From Symsagittifera roscoffensis (Eukaryota > Xenacoelomorpha > Acoela > Convolutidae), in the NCBI RefSeq assembly GCF_963678635.1, contig NC_087063.1:78019617-78083616 (forward strand): DNA of 64,000 bases. Direction: 5' to 3'. Of the stretch, positions 10,901-21,228 are shown in pieces; the stretch's first letter is position 1, and every line of letters begins with the position of its first letter. Position numbers and translations under genes: made by a program. The notes under the pieces are model-generated. The model ran no database searches. It was not told the DNA's origin and was given only the letters and a program-made list of their open reading frames with translations.

Positions 10901-13900
10901 TTAGTCCGACGGAAAATGGACTGTGAAAAAAAAGACAATAATTCTATTAACTAGCCAAAATATCACGCAATTTCCAAGTGGACAGCCTTGCATGAGCAAA
11001 AGCTAACAGTTTATTTTCACTGAAAATATCAATGTAATAGTTTTTACTTAATCTATGATGTGTAAAGTATTGAATATTGTTTGTTGCAGGCTACTCTCTC
11101 GTTGACGATGTTTTTTCCGGATACAGGGAGCAGATCCAAGTTCAAGATCAACTCCATGTTCAAGCACACCCGCAACCTCACTAAGAGTATGGACAGCAGT
11201 GAGTCATTTCAAAGAACTATTAAATCCTCAGAGAGTCATTTTTTCAAAATGGATCTAAATTAAAAAAAAAATTAAATGGCTATACTAGGTGAGAGCTCTA
11301 AAATGGAAGATTTTTTACACAACTGGAGCGTAGTGTTTTATAACGGTAATCATTTTTTAAAATCTAATTCGCGAAGTGTATATCAATGGTTTTGCATTTT
11401 TTTTTCGTGAACTACTTTGTCAATTTTTACACAAGCCGAACGTAGTGTGATGGTACGATACAGCTTTTTGCAAACTAAGTCAACATTAAAGCAATTTGAG
11501 GCAGGAGACAGCATTGGTACTTTTTAATTCATCGATTAAACCGAAAAAAGTTAGTTGTTTCATCTATCAGTATAAAAAACAAAACTCGATTTCACAAATT
11601 TTCTACCTCAATATATGTCGTGAGATTTTTGAAATACATATACTTGGCTTTATAATTTGTAATTTTTACGTGCAAAGTTCGAGTGGTTGCCCTAAGCTTA
11701 TAGGCAGACAGATAACTGGAAAACATGAATGTCCGAGGACTGAGAATTAATTTCCCTAATGAAGTCATTTATTTTTCAAAACTTATTAATTGTTCCGAAA
11801 GTAACGGAATATTTGTGCTCGGGGTGGGTTTTTTTTTTCTTCAGACAAATTTCGACTTTTTAACTAGCCGTTTTTGACGGAATTTTTTTTATATCATTCG
11901 AAAGCTATTGTTTTCCTGAGCTTGAATTTGAAAAGATATTTTACCTGTGATCATTTTTCGTAAAGTTATGGGGGTTTAAAGATTGCCATTTTGGCCAATT
12001 TGGGACAATTAACGCTCGATAAATTTCGCGCTATTAATGCGCGAGCGATATTTAATCCGTCTTAGAAATCGTTCCAAATTGGTTCAAGGAAGCTTATATG
12101 CCATAATTGATTTGTTAATAGGCGCAAAATCTATCACTTTGTACTTAATCTGACGTGTGGGGGGATGTTTTTACATAAAATCTCAAATTTTTTCAAAAAA
12201 AATTTTTTATTTTTTTTATTACATTGGAATTTTTCATCTTATTAATGCTCCATAGACCTTAAAAGGTAGTCGGAACTTTCAGGGCTTCGCCCTGATACGA
12301 GCAGTCTTATTTTTTTTTCTTATTAAGAGTAATGAACGTAGTTGAAGACTCTTATATATGTCTTGGTGATATTCGTTTGTTTTTTTTTTCAAGAAAAAGT
12401 CTTAACATGCTCTAATAACTACAGATGTGCATTCGTATATATGCACTTTTTGAGTTCAATTGAATTTCATCTGCTGAAAGTTACGTAAATAGCACTCCAA
12501 ATACAAGCGTGAAAATGGTGCAAAAATCGTGAACTATTTCTAGTTTTGAAAGTGGAATTTAATTTTATTTCCAGGGGAATAAAAACTTTACCTATAGTTC
12601 CAGTTTTCTCAAGTTGGGTTAATGTTTACACAAGCAAAGCTCGTATTATAGTATGAACTATCTTTTTTCAATTTAAAGCAAAAAATGTACGTTTTTCTTT
12701 AATTGCGTCACTTAAGACTGCAGAACTGGCGTGCGTCACTTTGGCGTGCGTGACTTAAGACTGAAAAATTAGCGTGCGTCACTTTAAACTGCAGAGTTGG
12801 CGTGCGTCACTTAAGACTGCAGAATGCGTCTTAAAGGGCCAGCGTCACTTTGCAGTTATGTCGACTCAAAATAGGCGTGCGTCACTTAAGAAATTTTGTA
12901 GACTCAAAGTTTTACTCATTCAAATTTTTCCAGTAGCGTTATCGGCCTCTGTGTTTTATTAAGAGTAGTGAATGTAGTGAAGAATCTCATATAGATCTTC
13001 GTGTTTTTTTTTTGCTCTAATAACTACAGATGTGCATTTATACATAATATTGCATTTATGAATGCACTTGGGTATATATGCACTCTTTGAGTTAATTTGA
13101 TCTGCTGAAAGTTACGTAAATAACTCTATGCAAATACGAACGTGGAAATGGCGCAAAAAACGTGAACAGTTTCTAGTTTTGAAAATGGAATTTAATTTTT
13201 AGATTTCCAGCGGAATAAAAACTTTTTCTATTGAGCCAGTTTTCTCAAGTTGGGTTAATATTATCAAAAAAGCACCGGTCATAAATTGTTCTAGAATTTC
13301 AAACATCTTAAAGTGCATCTATTTTCTTTCTTTGAAAATCGAGAGGTGAGATTTTTTCAGAGTCAGTGTTTTTTTCTGTTTACTTGCGTTCATTACTCTT
13401 TTCCAACTGTCAGCTGGCTATGTTTAGTTTTTTTTTACCTTTTAAAACCTACTATTTTGCGTTTCTTGGATCGTTTTTGCAAAGCGCAGCTTTGGCTCTG
13501 TCAAAAAAGTAGAATCAGTCGAAAGTACGGCGAGTCGACTGTCTTCCTGCATACCCCACTAGTTTCTTTTTATTCTGCTCGACGTTCTGCAGTCATTACA
13601 CTTGCGATTCTAGTGTATTAGAACGAACCTTCTTTTTTCCAACCTAAGTCGCGAATATTGGTGCGGCAATTTTATGGTGCGGTCCCCCAATAATGGTGGG
13701 ACTCTTTTACAGCTTTTTGATTGCATGTGCTTTGACATTCGAATAGTAATAAATTAACACAGTTGATGCTTTTGTAATTCAAGTTGGTATTTTTCCTGTT
13801 TCCCTGCCTTTGTGACTTTTTTCCAACTTTTTTTATCTATGTTAGATCTACAAAGATTGTTCTGAAACATATGTAAGGGTTTGAGACGATGGAAACTTGA

Positions 13901-16302
13901 ACTCTTTGTAATTTTTTGGTCAAATATTATCATTGGAAGCTCGAATAGTTTATTTTTCAAGATGTTCAATTAACTGAAAACTTTCATCATTCCTTTTCAT
14001 CTTGATCTCAGTTGTGTACGTTGCTGCTTCTTGAGTTTTTGTTCAAAACTACCTTATGCACCGACGAGACATGAATTGAGTACCAATGGGAGAGATAAGA
14101 GTTAACTTCTGTTAAGAGTTAATTATAACCGTGGCTTCGTTTAGATCAACTGGAAAAGTGTCTGTACAAGGGCAGGTTCAAGATTCTAAGCTTGCTGAGT
14201 GAGATTCCTGACTCTGAACACGACCTCACCTCTTTCACCATTGACATGATGCTCGAAACGGTACAATGCTTACATCCCACGCTTTCTCTAAGAATGTACA
14301 TAAATAGTACTGGTAAGCGCGGCTAGGGTTTTTGTTGAGGTATTTTTCAGATTAGATTACTTTTATTTTGATTTTCCCTGGTTCCTTATCAATCCCGGGA
14401 AAAATATTTGTGACTGAAATGTATGCGTTTTATAGGGATTTTCATAGCGCAAATTGCGTCGCTAATTTGAAATCCTCTTGCATGGTTACTTTCTACTCAT
14501 CTTTATACAATCATTCAAATGTAGTCCAATGCATTGTTTGAATTGGTGCAATTGTTTTAGGAGTTACTGGTGGTGTTTGTGGTGAGTGGCATTCTGAGAG
14601 ACAAGGGCAGCACAGACGTCTACCATTTCAGCCGCACATTCAGCTGCAAACCACACAGTGGCGGGTAAGAATTAAGAAACATAACACAATCTTGTTCTGA
14701 TCAAGAGATAACTAAAAAACCATTTTTGAGCAGATTCGATGAGAAATGGGATAATCCGCCGTTTTTTATGAGAAGTGAATAATTTAGTTTCTTGTTCTTC
14801 TTCCCTATCAATAGATATGGGATATTTGAGCGACTTTTTCAACTTGAAGCAACATCATCATCGTTGTTTTTCAACAACATCATCGTTGTTAATACGCCCT
14901 TCTGGTACTCAAGGGTGTGGTCTTCTTAACTCTTCTTCCATATTTGGGTTTGATATTTCGAAACATTTCTCAAACTCCTCGTTTTCAATTACTCGTTGGT
15001 TGTTCTGACTGCTCGTAACGTTCCCCATTGCTCAAGTTGAGCTAGATTTAAAATTCTCTGGCTTTAAAATTTGCTCAAATACGCCCTGAAGTGAGCGCGA
15101 AATTCTTTACGCGAGGTCATGACTGTTCTCTGCTCTAAGATTAGCTAGAATTCTTAATTGCTCGTCTCAAAAGCTGGTCTCGAATTACACTAGCTGCCAA
15201 AAGTTAATTTAAAAGGAGTTGAACCAGTTAAAAATGTACAGTACATATAATCAGAACTTCTGGTTATAGAGCTGCATTTTTTTCGTGTTCTCGCTAGTGT
15301 TTGCGAAGCGCAGCTTTGTATCTGTGTCAATCTCCGTTTCTTATGTCCTTCCTGAAGACAAACGATTTTGATCTCTTTTATCAAACAGGTTGTTTGTTCA
15401 TGACTAAATCACAGTTTTTTGGCTCCATTTTTGTAATATCTGTCATGACTTCTGTTGAAAACAGCGATGAGATCTAACCTCCGATATTTCAGTTATACTC
15501 TGCTATATGTCGATGAGTTATAGTTTACACTAACAAACTACATTTTGAACGGACCTTTCGAGCGAAAAAATGAGATAAATGAAACTTAAACCCCGATAGC
15601 AAATACAAAACATACAGGGTCATCAGATAAACACTGCCCAATGTTTTTTTCTTTTTGTGAGTAGACTGCAGATAGTGAATGAGATCATCCACTTTCGGCC
15701 GGCAATGGAGATGGAGCGGAGGAAGGCGTTCGCCAATCCAGGCCCCACCCCCTCCAACAGTCCCGCTGTCATGGCCCAGACTCATCTGCAAGCCCAGGTG
15801 GCTGCTGCTGTTACTGCTGCTGCCAACCCCACACCTGTAAGTAAAAGACAAAATGCTGGCATCTGGAACTCAGAAGATTTCTATGCCTTGAGTGATGTGT
15901 CAATATACTCGGATACAGATTGAATATAAAACAAACTATTTTTTTCCCAATCAATTTGAAAACAGCTAGCTCTTTTTGACTACTTTGTATGTTATTGTCA
16001 GGTTATTGGTACAAAATGGTTAATAAGTCTGTTTATTACGCGGTGTCATAAGATATTCACAATTTACTGGTCCGAAACCATTTGAAAAACGCAGTATTCT
16101 TTCAGAATTAATAATGATGTTGTTTGTGCAGGCTGTAATATTGACCGATGCGCAGAAAGAGGAGCTAGTGAAGAAGTTCAGTGCCGAATCTGGTCTGAAT
16201 TTGAAGTGGTCTCTCGACTGTCTCCAGGCCAATCACTTCCATTACGAAACAGCTGCCATCGACTACCAGAGAGCAAAGGTGAGTCAAGTGTCATTGAAAT
16301 AA
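7907..16302 (+). CDS. NXF1: Nuclear RNA export factor 1 (TAP/NXF1), 17 exons
   Basis: General mRNA export receptor; with NXT1 it carries mRNPs through nuclear pores. Exons: 7907-7937, 8011-8134, 8206-8290, 8468-8551, 8622-8726, 8801-8869, 8942-9103, 9189-9296, 9467-9576, 9800-9836, 9908-9982, 10514-10633, 11090-11198, 14145-14260, 14561-14664, 15662-15836, 16132-16302. These join in frame to about 594 codons (human protein 619). Order: RGG-rich N-terminus (MPPRGGGYSRG), RRM-like domain (exons 3-6), leucine-rich repeats (LEILDLSNNALF, SKLNLSHNRV, LTELILDGNPL), NTF2-like domain from AENVKSVIYCFAQQYFEVYD to LQIVNEIIHF, a Pro/Ala linker, and a C-terminal UBA-like TAP-C domain (LTDAQKEELVKKFSAESGLN, then WSLDCLQAN) that binds FG-nucleoporins. 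The first donor (GTCGGG) is weak. The last exon may end as annotated or splice at the GTGAGT at 16279. Intron 13 (2.9 kb) is full of repeats. Confidence 0.93.
11795..12315 (+). mobile_element. Repeat family A, copy 1 (in NXF1 intron 13)
   Basis: Best reference copy of a ~520-bp non-coding family. It starts near GAAAGTAACGGAATATTTG, passes through TTTGACGGAA and GGCCAATTTGGGACAATTAA, and ends with a hairpin TCAGGG-CTTCG-CCCTGA followed by TACGAGCAGTCTT. Other copies, in both orientations, lie at 39845-39895, 42105-42175, 46900-47290, 49684-50085, 54285-54725, 55868-56115, 58455-59215 and 63558-63945. No ORF is present. A hairpin close to one end recalls Helitron-type non-autonomous elements, but the expected CTRR terminus is not clear. 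Confidence 0.75.
12325..12680 (+). mobile_element. Repeat family C (MITE-like), truncated copy
   Basis: Left half of the ~450-bp family seen complete at 12961-13400. It begins AAGAGTAATGAACGTAG. The right end is replaced by a short-unit tandem array. Confidence 0.65.
12715..12890 (+). repeat. Short tandem array around GGCGTGCGTCACTTAAGACT
   Basis: About six irregular units share GCGTGCGTCACTT followed by AAGACTGCAGA. One further unit plus its right flank (TTTTGTAGACTCAAAG, then CAGTAGCGTTATCGG) recurs at 17405-17485, so the array is part of a dispersed composite repeat. It lies in NXF1 intron 13. Confidence 0.65.
12961..13400 (+). mobile_element. Repeat family C (MITE-like), full-length copy in NXF1 intron 13
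   Basis: A 440-bp element bounded by terminal inverted repeats: AAGAGTAGTGAATG at the left, and CGTTCATTACTCTT at the right, which is the complement of AAGAGTAATGAACG. There is no ORF. Related copies lie at 12325-12680, 16623-17093, 19954-20357, 21972-22250 and 37870-38320. All share an internal TATATATGCAC and AGATTTCCAGCGGAAT. Confidence 0.7.
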
Positions 16303-16400
16303 GGCAGCACAGTGTGAAATGAGGCCCCGAGCATCTTTGTATAAAAAATGAAGCTTAGTGATGCGATAAAATTAACAGAAAACATTTTTTGGCGCTGTCA

Positions 16401-16406
16401 AATAAA
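16401..16406 (+). promoter_or_regulatory. Candidate polyadenylation signal of NXF1
   Basis: An AATAAA hexamer lies about 100 bp after the proposed NXF1 stop codon. It supports the reading in which the last exon runs through the GTGAGT and terminates at 16302. Confidence 0.5.
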
Positions 16407-16622
16407 CTCATTGATATCATTCATCACAAGGATTGTGTAGATCAAGACTTGAAGATCCCGCACCCCGCCTATTTCCCTTTAAGCTTGATGGACTAAAATT
16501 TTTGCGGATGTACTAAAATTATTGATTTTTTCATTAGTCGAATCATTACACAAGCAAAGTTTGTGTTATAGTATGAACTCTTTTTCCAACCTAAATCGCA
16601 AATATTGCGACAAAATGTGTTC

Positions 16623-17093
16623 AAGAGTAATGAATGTTGTGAAGACTCTTATATAGGTCTTGCTGATTTTTTTTTCAGGAAAAGTCTTGGAAGTCTCTAT
16701 TAACTACAGATGTGCATTCATACATATTAATGCATTTATGAATCCACTTAGGTATATATGCATTTTTTGAGTTCAATTGAAATTTATCTGCTAAAAGTGG
16801 CGGAAGTAGCACTCTCCAAAACCGAACGTGGAAATAGCGCGAAAAAACGTGAACGATTTCTAGTTTCGAAAGTGGAATTTAATTTTTAGATTTCCAGCGG
16901 AATGAAAACTGTACCTTTTCATCCAGTTTTCTCTAGTTGGGTTCATGTTATTAAAAAAGCGCCAAGAAAAGAAATTGTTCTAGAAATTCAAAGAGCTTAA
17001 AGGGCATCTAATTTTTTCTTTGAAATTCGTAAGTTAGAGATTTTTTCAAGAAAGTCAGTGTTTTTTGTATGTTTACTTGCGTTCATTACTATT
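16623..17093 (+). mobile_element. Repeat family C, full-length copy
   Basis: A 471-bp copy with AAGAGTAATGAATG at the left and GCGTTCATTACT at the right, about 220 bp downstream of the NXF1 poly(A) signal. Confidence 0.7.
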
Positions 17094-17217
17094 TTCCAAT
17101 CTTCAATTGGCTATGTTCATTTTGATCAATAACCAGCTATTAAATACAGACAATGCCAAGGATATTTACACATACTATTTTATAACAAATAGCACTTCAG
17201 CTTCAAGGTATCATGGA

Positions 17218-17285
17218 TCTGTAGCATAGAGGTAGGGAAGGAGACCAGCAACAAAATACGGGAGTTCGAACCTGGGCAGGGTCGG
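17218..17285 (+). repeat. tRNA-like (SINE-type) module
   Basis: An A-box-like CTGTAGCATAGAGGTAGGG precedes a B-box-like GAGTTCGAACCTG about 45 bp downstream, and the ends can pair loosely as an acceptor stem. The T-arm pairs poorly, so this is a tRNA-derived repeat rather than a working tRNA gene. Confidence 0.5.
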
Positions 17286-18289
17286 ATGTTTTAATGAACT
17301 TTTATGTATACTGGTTAAAATGCGTCCTCTCTTTAAATTGAGGCTTGTTAGTTGGTAAATTTCTTTTTTTTTTCAAATTGACTGGTACTGCTAATGCGCC
17401 AGAATTGGCTTGCGTCACTTAAGAAATTTTGTAGACTCAAAGTTTTTTTCATTCAGTTTTTCCCAGTAGCGTTATCGGTCATATTTTTGCTTGTGTGTGC
17501 AAAGTGCAGCTTCGCCTCTGAGGAAAGTTGTTTAGTTGTGAACAGTCGCAGAAAATTGTTAAGTTAAGTTGTGAACAAAAACAGTCAGTTAAAATATTTC
17601 TTGGTTGGGTTGTTTTAGAATGCTGGCGACATTCCTGCAGATGCTTACCTAGTAGTGCAGTAAGAGCTGAAAACAGAAGAAGACAGAAGTACTTTTTATA
17701 CAGTTGTCGTGGGTTCTCTCCAAGATTCAGTTGTGTGGACACATATCTAACACCATTCGACAATTCTTATCTCATTGATACCAAAAACTACCCGATAAAC
17801 TGTCTGTGTTTTCAACTTCTTGTGCATAATGTGAAAAGAGACTTAGATTTTTTGAACTAAAATGGCGCTCAACCATATTTTTGATCAATTTGTTTATTTT
17901 GATTTACTTTGTTATTCTTGTGAAGTTGTACGGGGCTTTTTTTTAGCGCGGCAACCAAATTGAAACCTATTTTTTAAATTGCTATATGGTCTAAGAAAGA
18001 TCAACTGTTTATAGTGTCAGTGATCCAATGCTTCTGAAACAAGCAAAGAAATCATGCTATCACAGAATTCAAATTTCCCGCTCGATTTAATTCAGTTATT
18101 TAGCATGGGAAATTTCACCATGAATCCGATAACAACCTAATTTCGATCCTAATACAGAAGTTTAACAGCGAAAAAATATATGTGAGATGAATATGCGAGA
18201 TAAATACTTTTTATTTGTCATGCTATATTTTATATTAATCGGTTATGATAAATATTTTGCGTTTTGTGGCCTGATTTCAACGTTTTGGT

Positions 18290-18600
18290 AGTTGTGAGTC
18301 GCAACTCAGACCCTGTAATGGGGTCTCTCCTTCCCCTGTGTCCCTTTCCCACCGGGAACTTGCTCTTGTTGCTCTCTCCGAGCAGAAACAGAGAGAAGCG
18401 CTCTTGTGCGTGGACTTTCTAGTCTCGTATCAGAAGCGTCTTTTGTTCCTTGGACATGTCGCTAAGACATGTCGTGTCTAGCCAGAGCCTTTTCTGTCTC
18501 TCGATTCCAGTCAGGTTTTCTGAGACTCCCTTGACGTCGACAACGAGTTTGTGCGGCAAAATCCCTTCCCATACTATGAGTTGCGACTGGGGTAATATTT
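18290..18600 (+). repeat. GC-richer island bounded by an inverted repeat
   Basis: About 300 bp clearly richer in G+C than its surroundings. The left end GTGAGTCGCAACTCAGACC is mirrored at the right by GAGTTGCGACTGGGG. Two GACATGTCG repeats lie inside. No coding frame is convincing. It could be a small inverted-repeat element or a solo LTR of unknown type. Confidence 0.4.
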
Positions 18601-19309
18601 GGGGTTATTATGATGGGGGTTTGAATAAGGTCAATTTGGATTGATTTTTATGATTCTGAAATGTGAAATATTAAACCGAAAATACTGGAGATAAAATTTG
18701 CTTTCTAAAATTATTCAAGACAGCTATTTTGAATAAAAAATTTGAAATAATATTGTAGAAGATTTATTAATACCTGTTCTCGGATTATGGTGAAAAACGG
18801 TTGATTACACTTATTTTGAAAAAAAAACTTGAGATTGTACTCATATCAAAACTGTATTTCTCATATCAAAAATGTCATAATACTTCCAATAGTATGGCAA
18901 TGATTTCTCTGCTTATTTCAATGTATCGTAAAAGATTTTCATTCCTAAATTTATTTGCCGCTCTAAAACGCGCAGTCTGTAAAAACCTTAAATTGATACT
19001 CTTCGATGTTCAGATATTAATTTGTCACAATATTCTGCTCTATTTTTGAAGAATAATGTGTTGGATAAATTATAAAGCAATAACTTTTGAAAGTTTCTCT
19101 CTAAGGAAAACTTGAATTATTTGTCCTAGAGAACTTCATAGTTAGAAAGTAACTTCATACGCAAAGGTATTGCATCCGGATACTAGACTTTTGCCCCGAT
19201 GAATAATTTTTCTCAGATTTCAGCAGTGATATGTTTTATACCTGCTGACATGATTATTTTTTTGAAGTTTTAATCAACAGATGATGTTTATGTTGACATG
19301 CTTAATGCC

Positions 19310-19336
19310 ATTACGCTTGCGATTCGCAAGCGTAAT
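19310..19336. repeat. 27-bp perfect palindrome
   Basis: ATTACGCTTGCGA, one central base, then its exact reverse complement. Decayed versions (CTTGCGATTAGCAAGCG and similar) occur at 26070, 29350 and 37150, each followed within ~30 bp by a CTAGACTTTTT-like block, which marks one end of the SINE-containing composite repeat. Confidence 0.7.
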
Positions 19337-19710
19337 CAAATCGGAATGTAGACTTTTTGTTCGGGTTAACAACTAGTTTAACAAAATCAGTTGAATCAAT
19401 TGCTGCTATGCTGCTGACATTCTGCTCAGTTTCATGAAAACTCAAACTTAACTCCTGGGTACAAGATTGTTACTGGGATTTTTTTTGAGAATTAAATTGA
19501 TTTTTTTGTCGGCTTCATGGATTTCGTAGGCTTCTGGGGTTTTCATCCGGGCCAGGACGTCTTTTTTTAAAACAAGAAATTTTCTTTCGTATCACGAACT
19601 CTTTTTTTTTCTAGATTCAGGGAACTTGTTTCTTTTTCCCGTAAACATTTTTTCTTTCAATAAATTAACCTTTGTTATTGAATCAAAACAACGTCCAGGT
19701 GCCCTCCAAC

Positions 19711-19775
19711 TTGGCCTGGAGGTAACTTGGTTGCTTTTGCAGCCCAAGATTTGGGGTTTGAGTCCCGTTAGGACA
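19711..19775 (+). repeat. tRNA-derived SINE head (best copy)
   Basis: TTGGCCTGGAGGTAAC matches the Pol III A box and GGTTTGAGTCC the B box, with about 30 bp between them. This is the layout of a tRNA-derived SINE promoter. The copy is followed by a T-rich stretch ending in CAG. Related heads lie at 22295-22360, 26225-26280, 26868-26880, 29471-29525 and 37291-37340. They often sit about 350-500 bp after a CTTGCGATT/AGCAAGCG palindrome, suggesting a larger composite unit. Confidence 0.6.
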
Positions 19776-19953
19776 GTGCTTTTTTCAGTTTTTATGAAAA
19801 TGAAAGTTTCTGGTAAAAATGGATTTGTCGTACTTTCGTTTTTCTGCTCAAGTTTTGTCGGCTCATTAGTCACATCGGATTTTATTGTACTGCATACAAG
19901 TATCAGGGTAGTTCCAAGTGTTGATCATTGTTGTTTCTGGGGGGCTTAAAATT

Positions 19954-20357
19954 GAGCGTAATGAACGTAGTGATTACTCTTATGTAGATCTTAATTTTTT
20001 TTCAGGCCCAAAATTAGTTCACGCTTAATTTTGATTTTTCGCGTCTTGTGATTTTTTTCAAAATTGTTAAAAGAAAGGCAAACTCCACTATTAAACAGCA
20101 AAAGGGTAAAGGTCACTAAAAACATGATTGACTTATAATTTCGAAAATGAAATTAATTATCAGATTTCCCAGCGAAATAAAAGTTTTGCCTATTGATCCA
20201 GTTTTCTCAAATTGGGTTAATTTCAACTAAAGGTGTTCATATAATTTTTCTACAAATTAAAACAGCTTTAAAGCCATCTATTTTTTTCTTCCAATTTCAA
20301 AAGTTGAAGATTTTTTTTTTAAATGTCTTTTTCAGTTTCCTTGCGTTCATTACTCTT
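19954..20357 (+). mobile_element. Repeat family C, diverged copy
   Basis: A 404-bp copy, left end GAGCGTAATGAACGTAG and right end TGCGTTCATTACTCTT. The inner TATATATGCAC block is deleted. Confidence 0.65.
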
Positions 20358-21228
20358 TTTCAACTATCATTTATCTATGTTTTTATAAAAAAAAAATTTT
20401 CGGCACAAATGGTGTCTGATCAAAGACTGTCGGCTTTGTTTCTGCTTCGTAGATTTTGTTCCATTGCTATTTACGCTTGCGATTTATAGAATGTATGGAA
20501 TTGGGTTTTTGACTTCATTTTTTTGAGACGCTTTCGATAGTTTTTTGCAAACACATTATTTTTTTTTCGCAAAATATACAACTAATCTACGGATTTAAAT
20601 ACAGATTATGAAAAAACCGCCCAATTCACTGCGCCCGTGCATAATCCCCTAGTATTTTTTTACTGTTACACTTTACCCCACTGTCTACTACAGCCATCGA
20701 AAAAGTATGTGGATAAGATCTTTGAAACAAAATTTTTTTTTTCGGTTTCTCAAATCTGAGATTTTGTGTTGCAACTAAAAAATTGTTTTTAAGAAGCTTC
20801 CTTGCATTTGCGACTATGCCTAGGTATTTTAATGAAAGTTATGGCCCTCGGAAAAGTCAACTTTTTGATTTTTAGATCGTTTTTTATTCTCTTTGACTTT
20901 TCTCGATAACTACACTGTCATTTTTGAGATCAACTGTTTAATCGAGAAGCCTGGTTTTCAGAATCTTCGTTTCTGAAACGGCCACGATTTTTTGTATAAA
21001 AAAACGTTTATTTTTGAGTTGATTTTAAGTTTGACGTTTGACGTTTTTCAGAAACTATACTTTCAAATCTGAGATGAAGGGGTCAATAGTAAGAACCGGC
21101 TGCGAGAAGTGTTCCTACAGAATTGGCGACTCCTTACTTATTTCTATTTAAAAAAATGATGCCTTTTGGAAGAATGCAGTTTCTGAAAAGTTTTCTTTCT
21201 CACTTATTTTAGTTTAGAAGCAACTAAG

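Noticed and set aside
12285-12310. Rho-independent terminator at the GGGCTTCGCCC hairpin followed by T run
   Set aside because: Bacterial feature not applicable here; the hairpin is a conserved end of a dispersed repeat.
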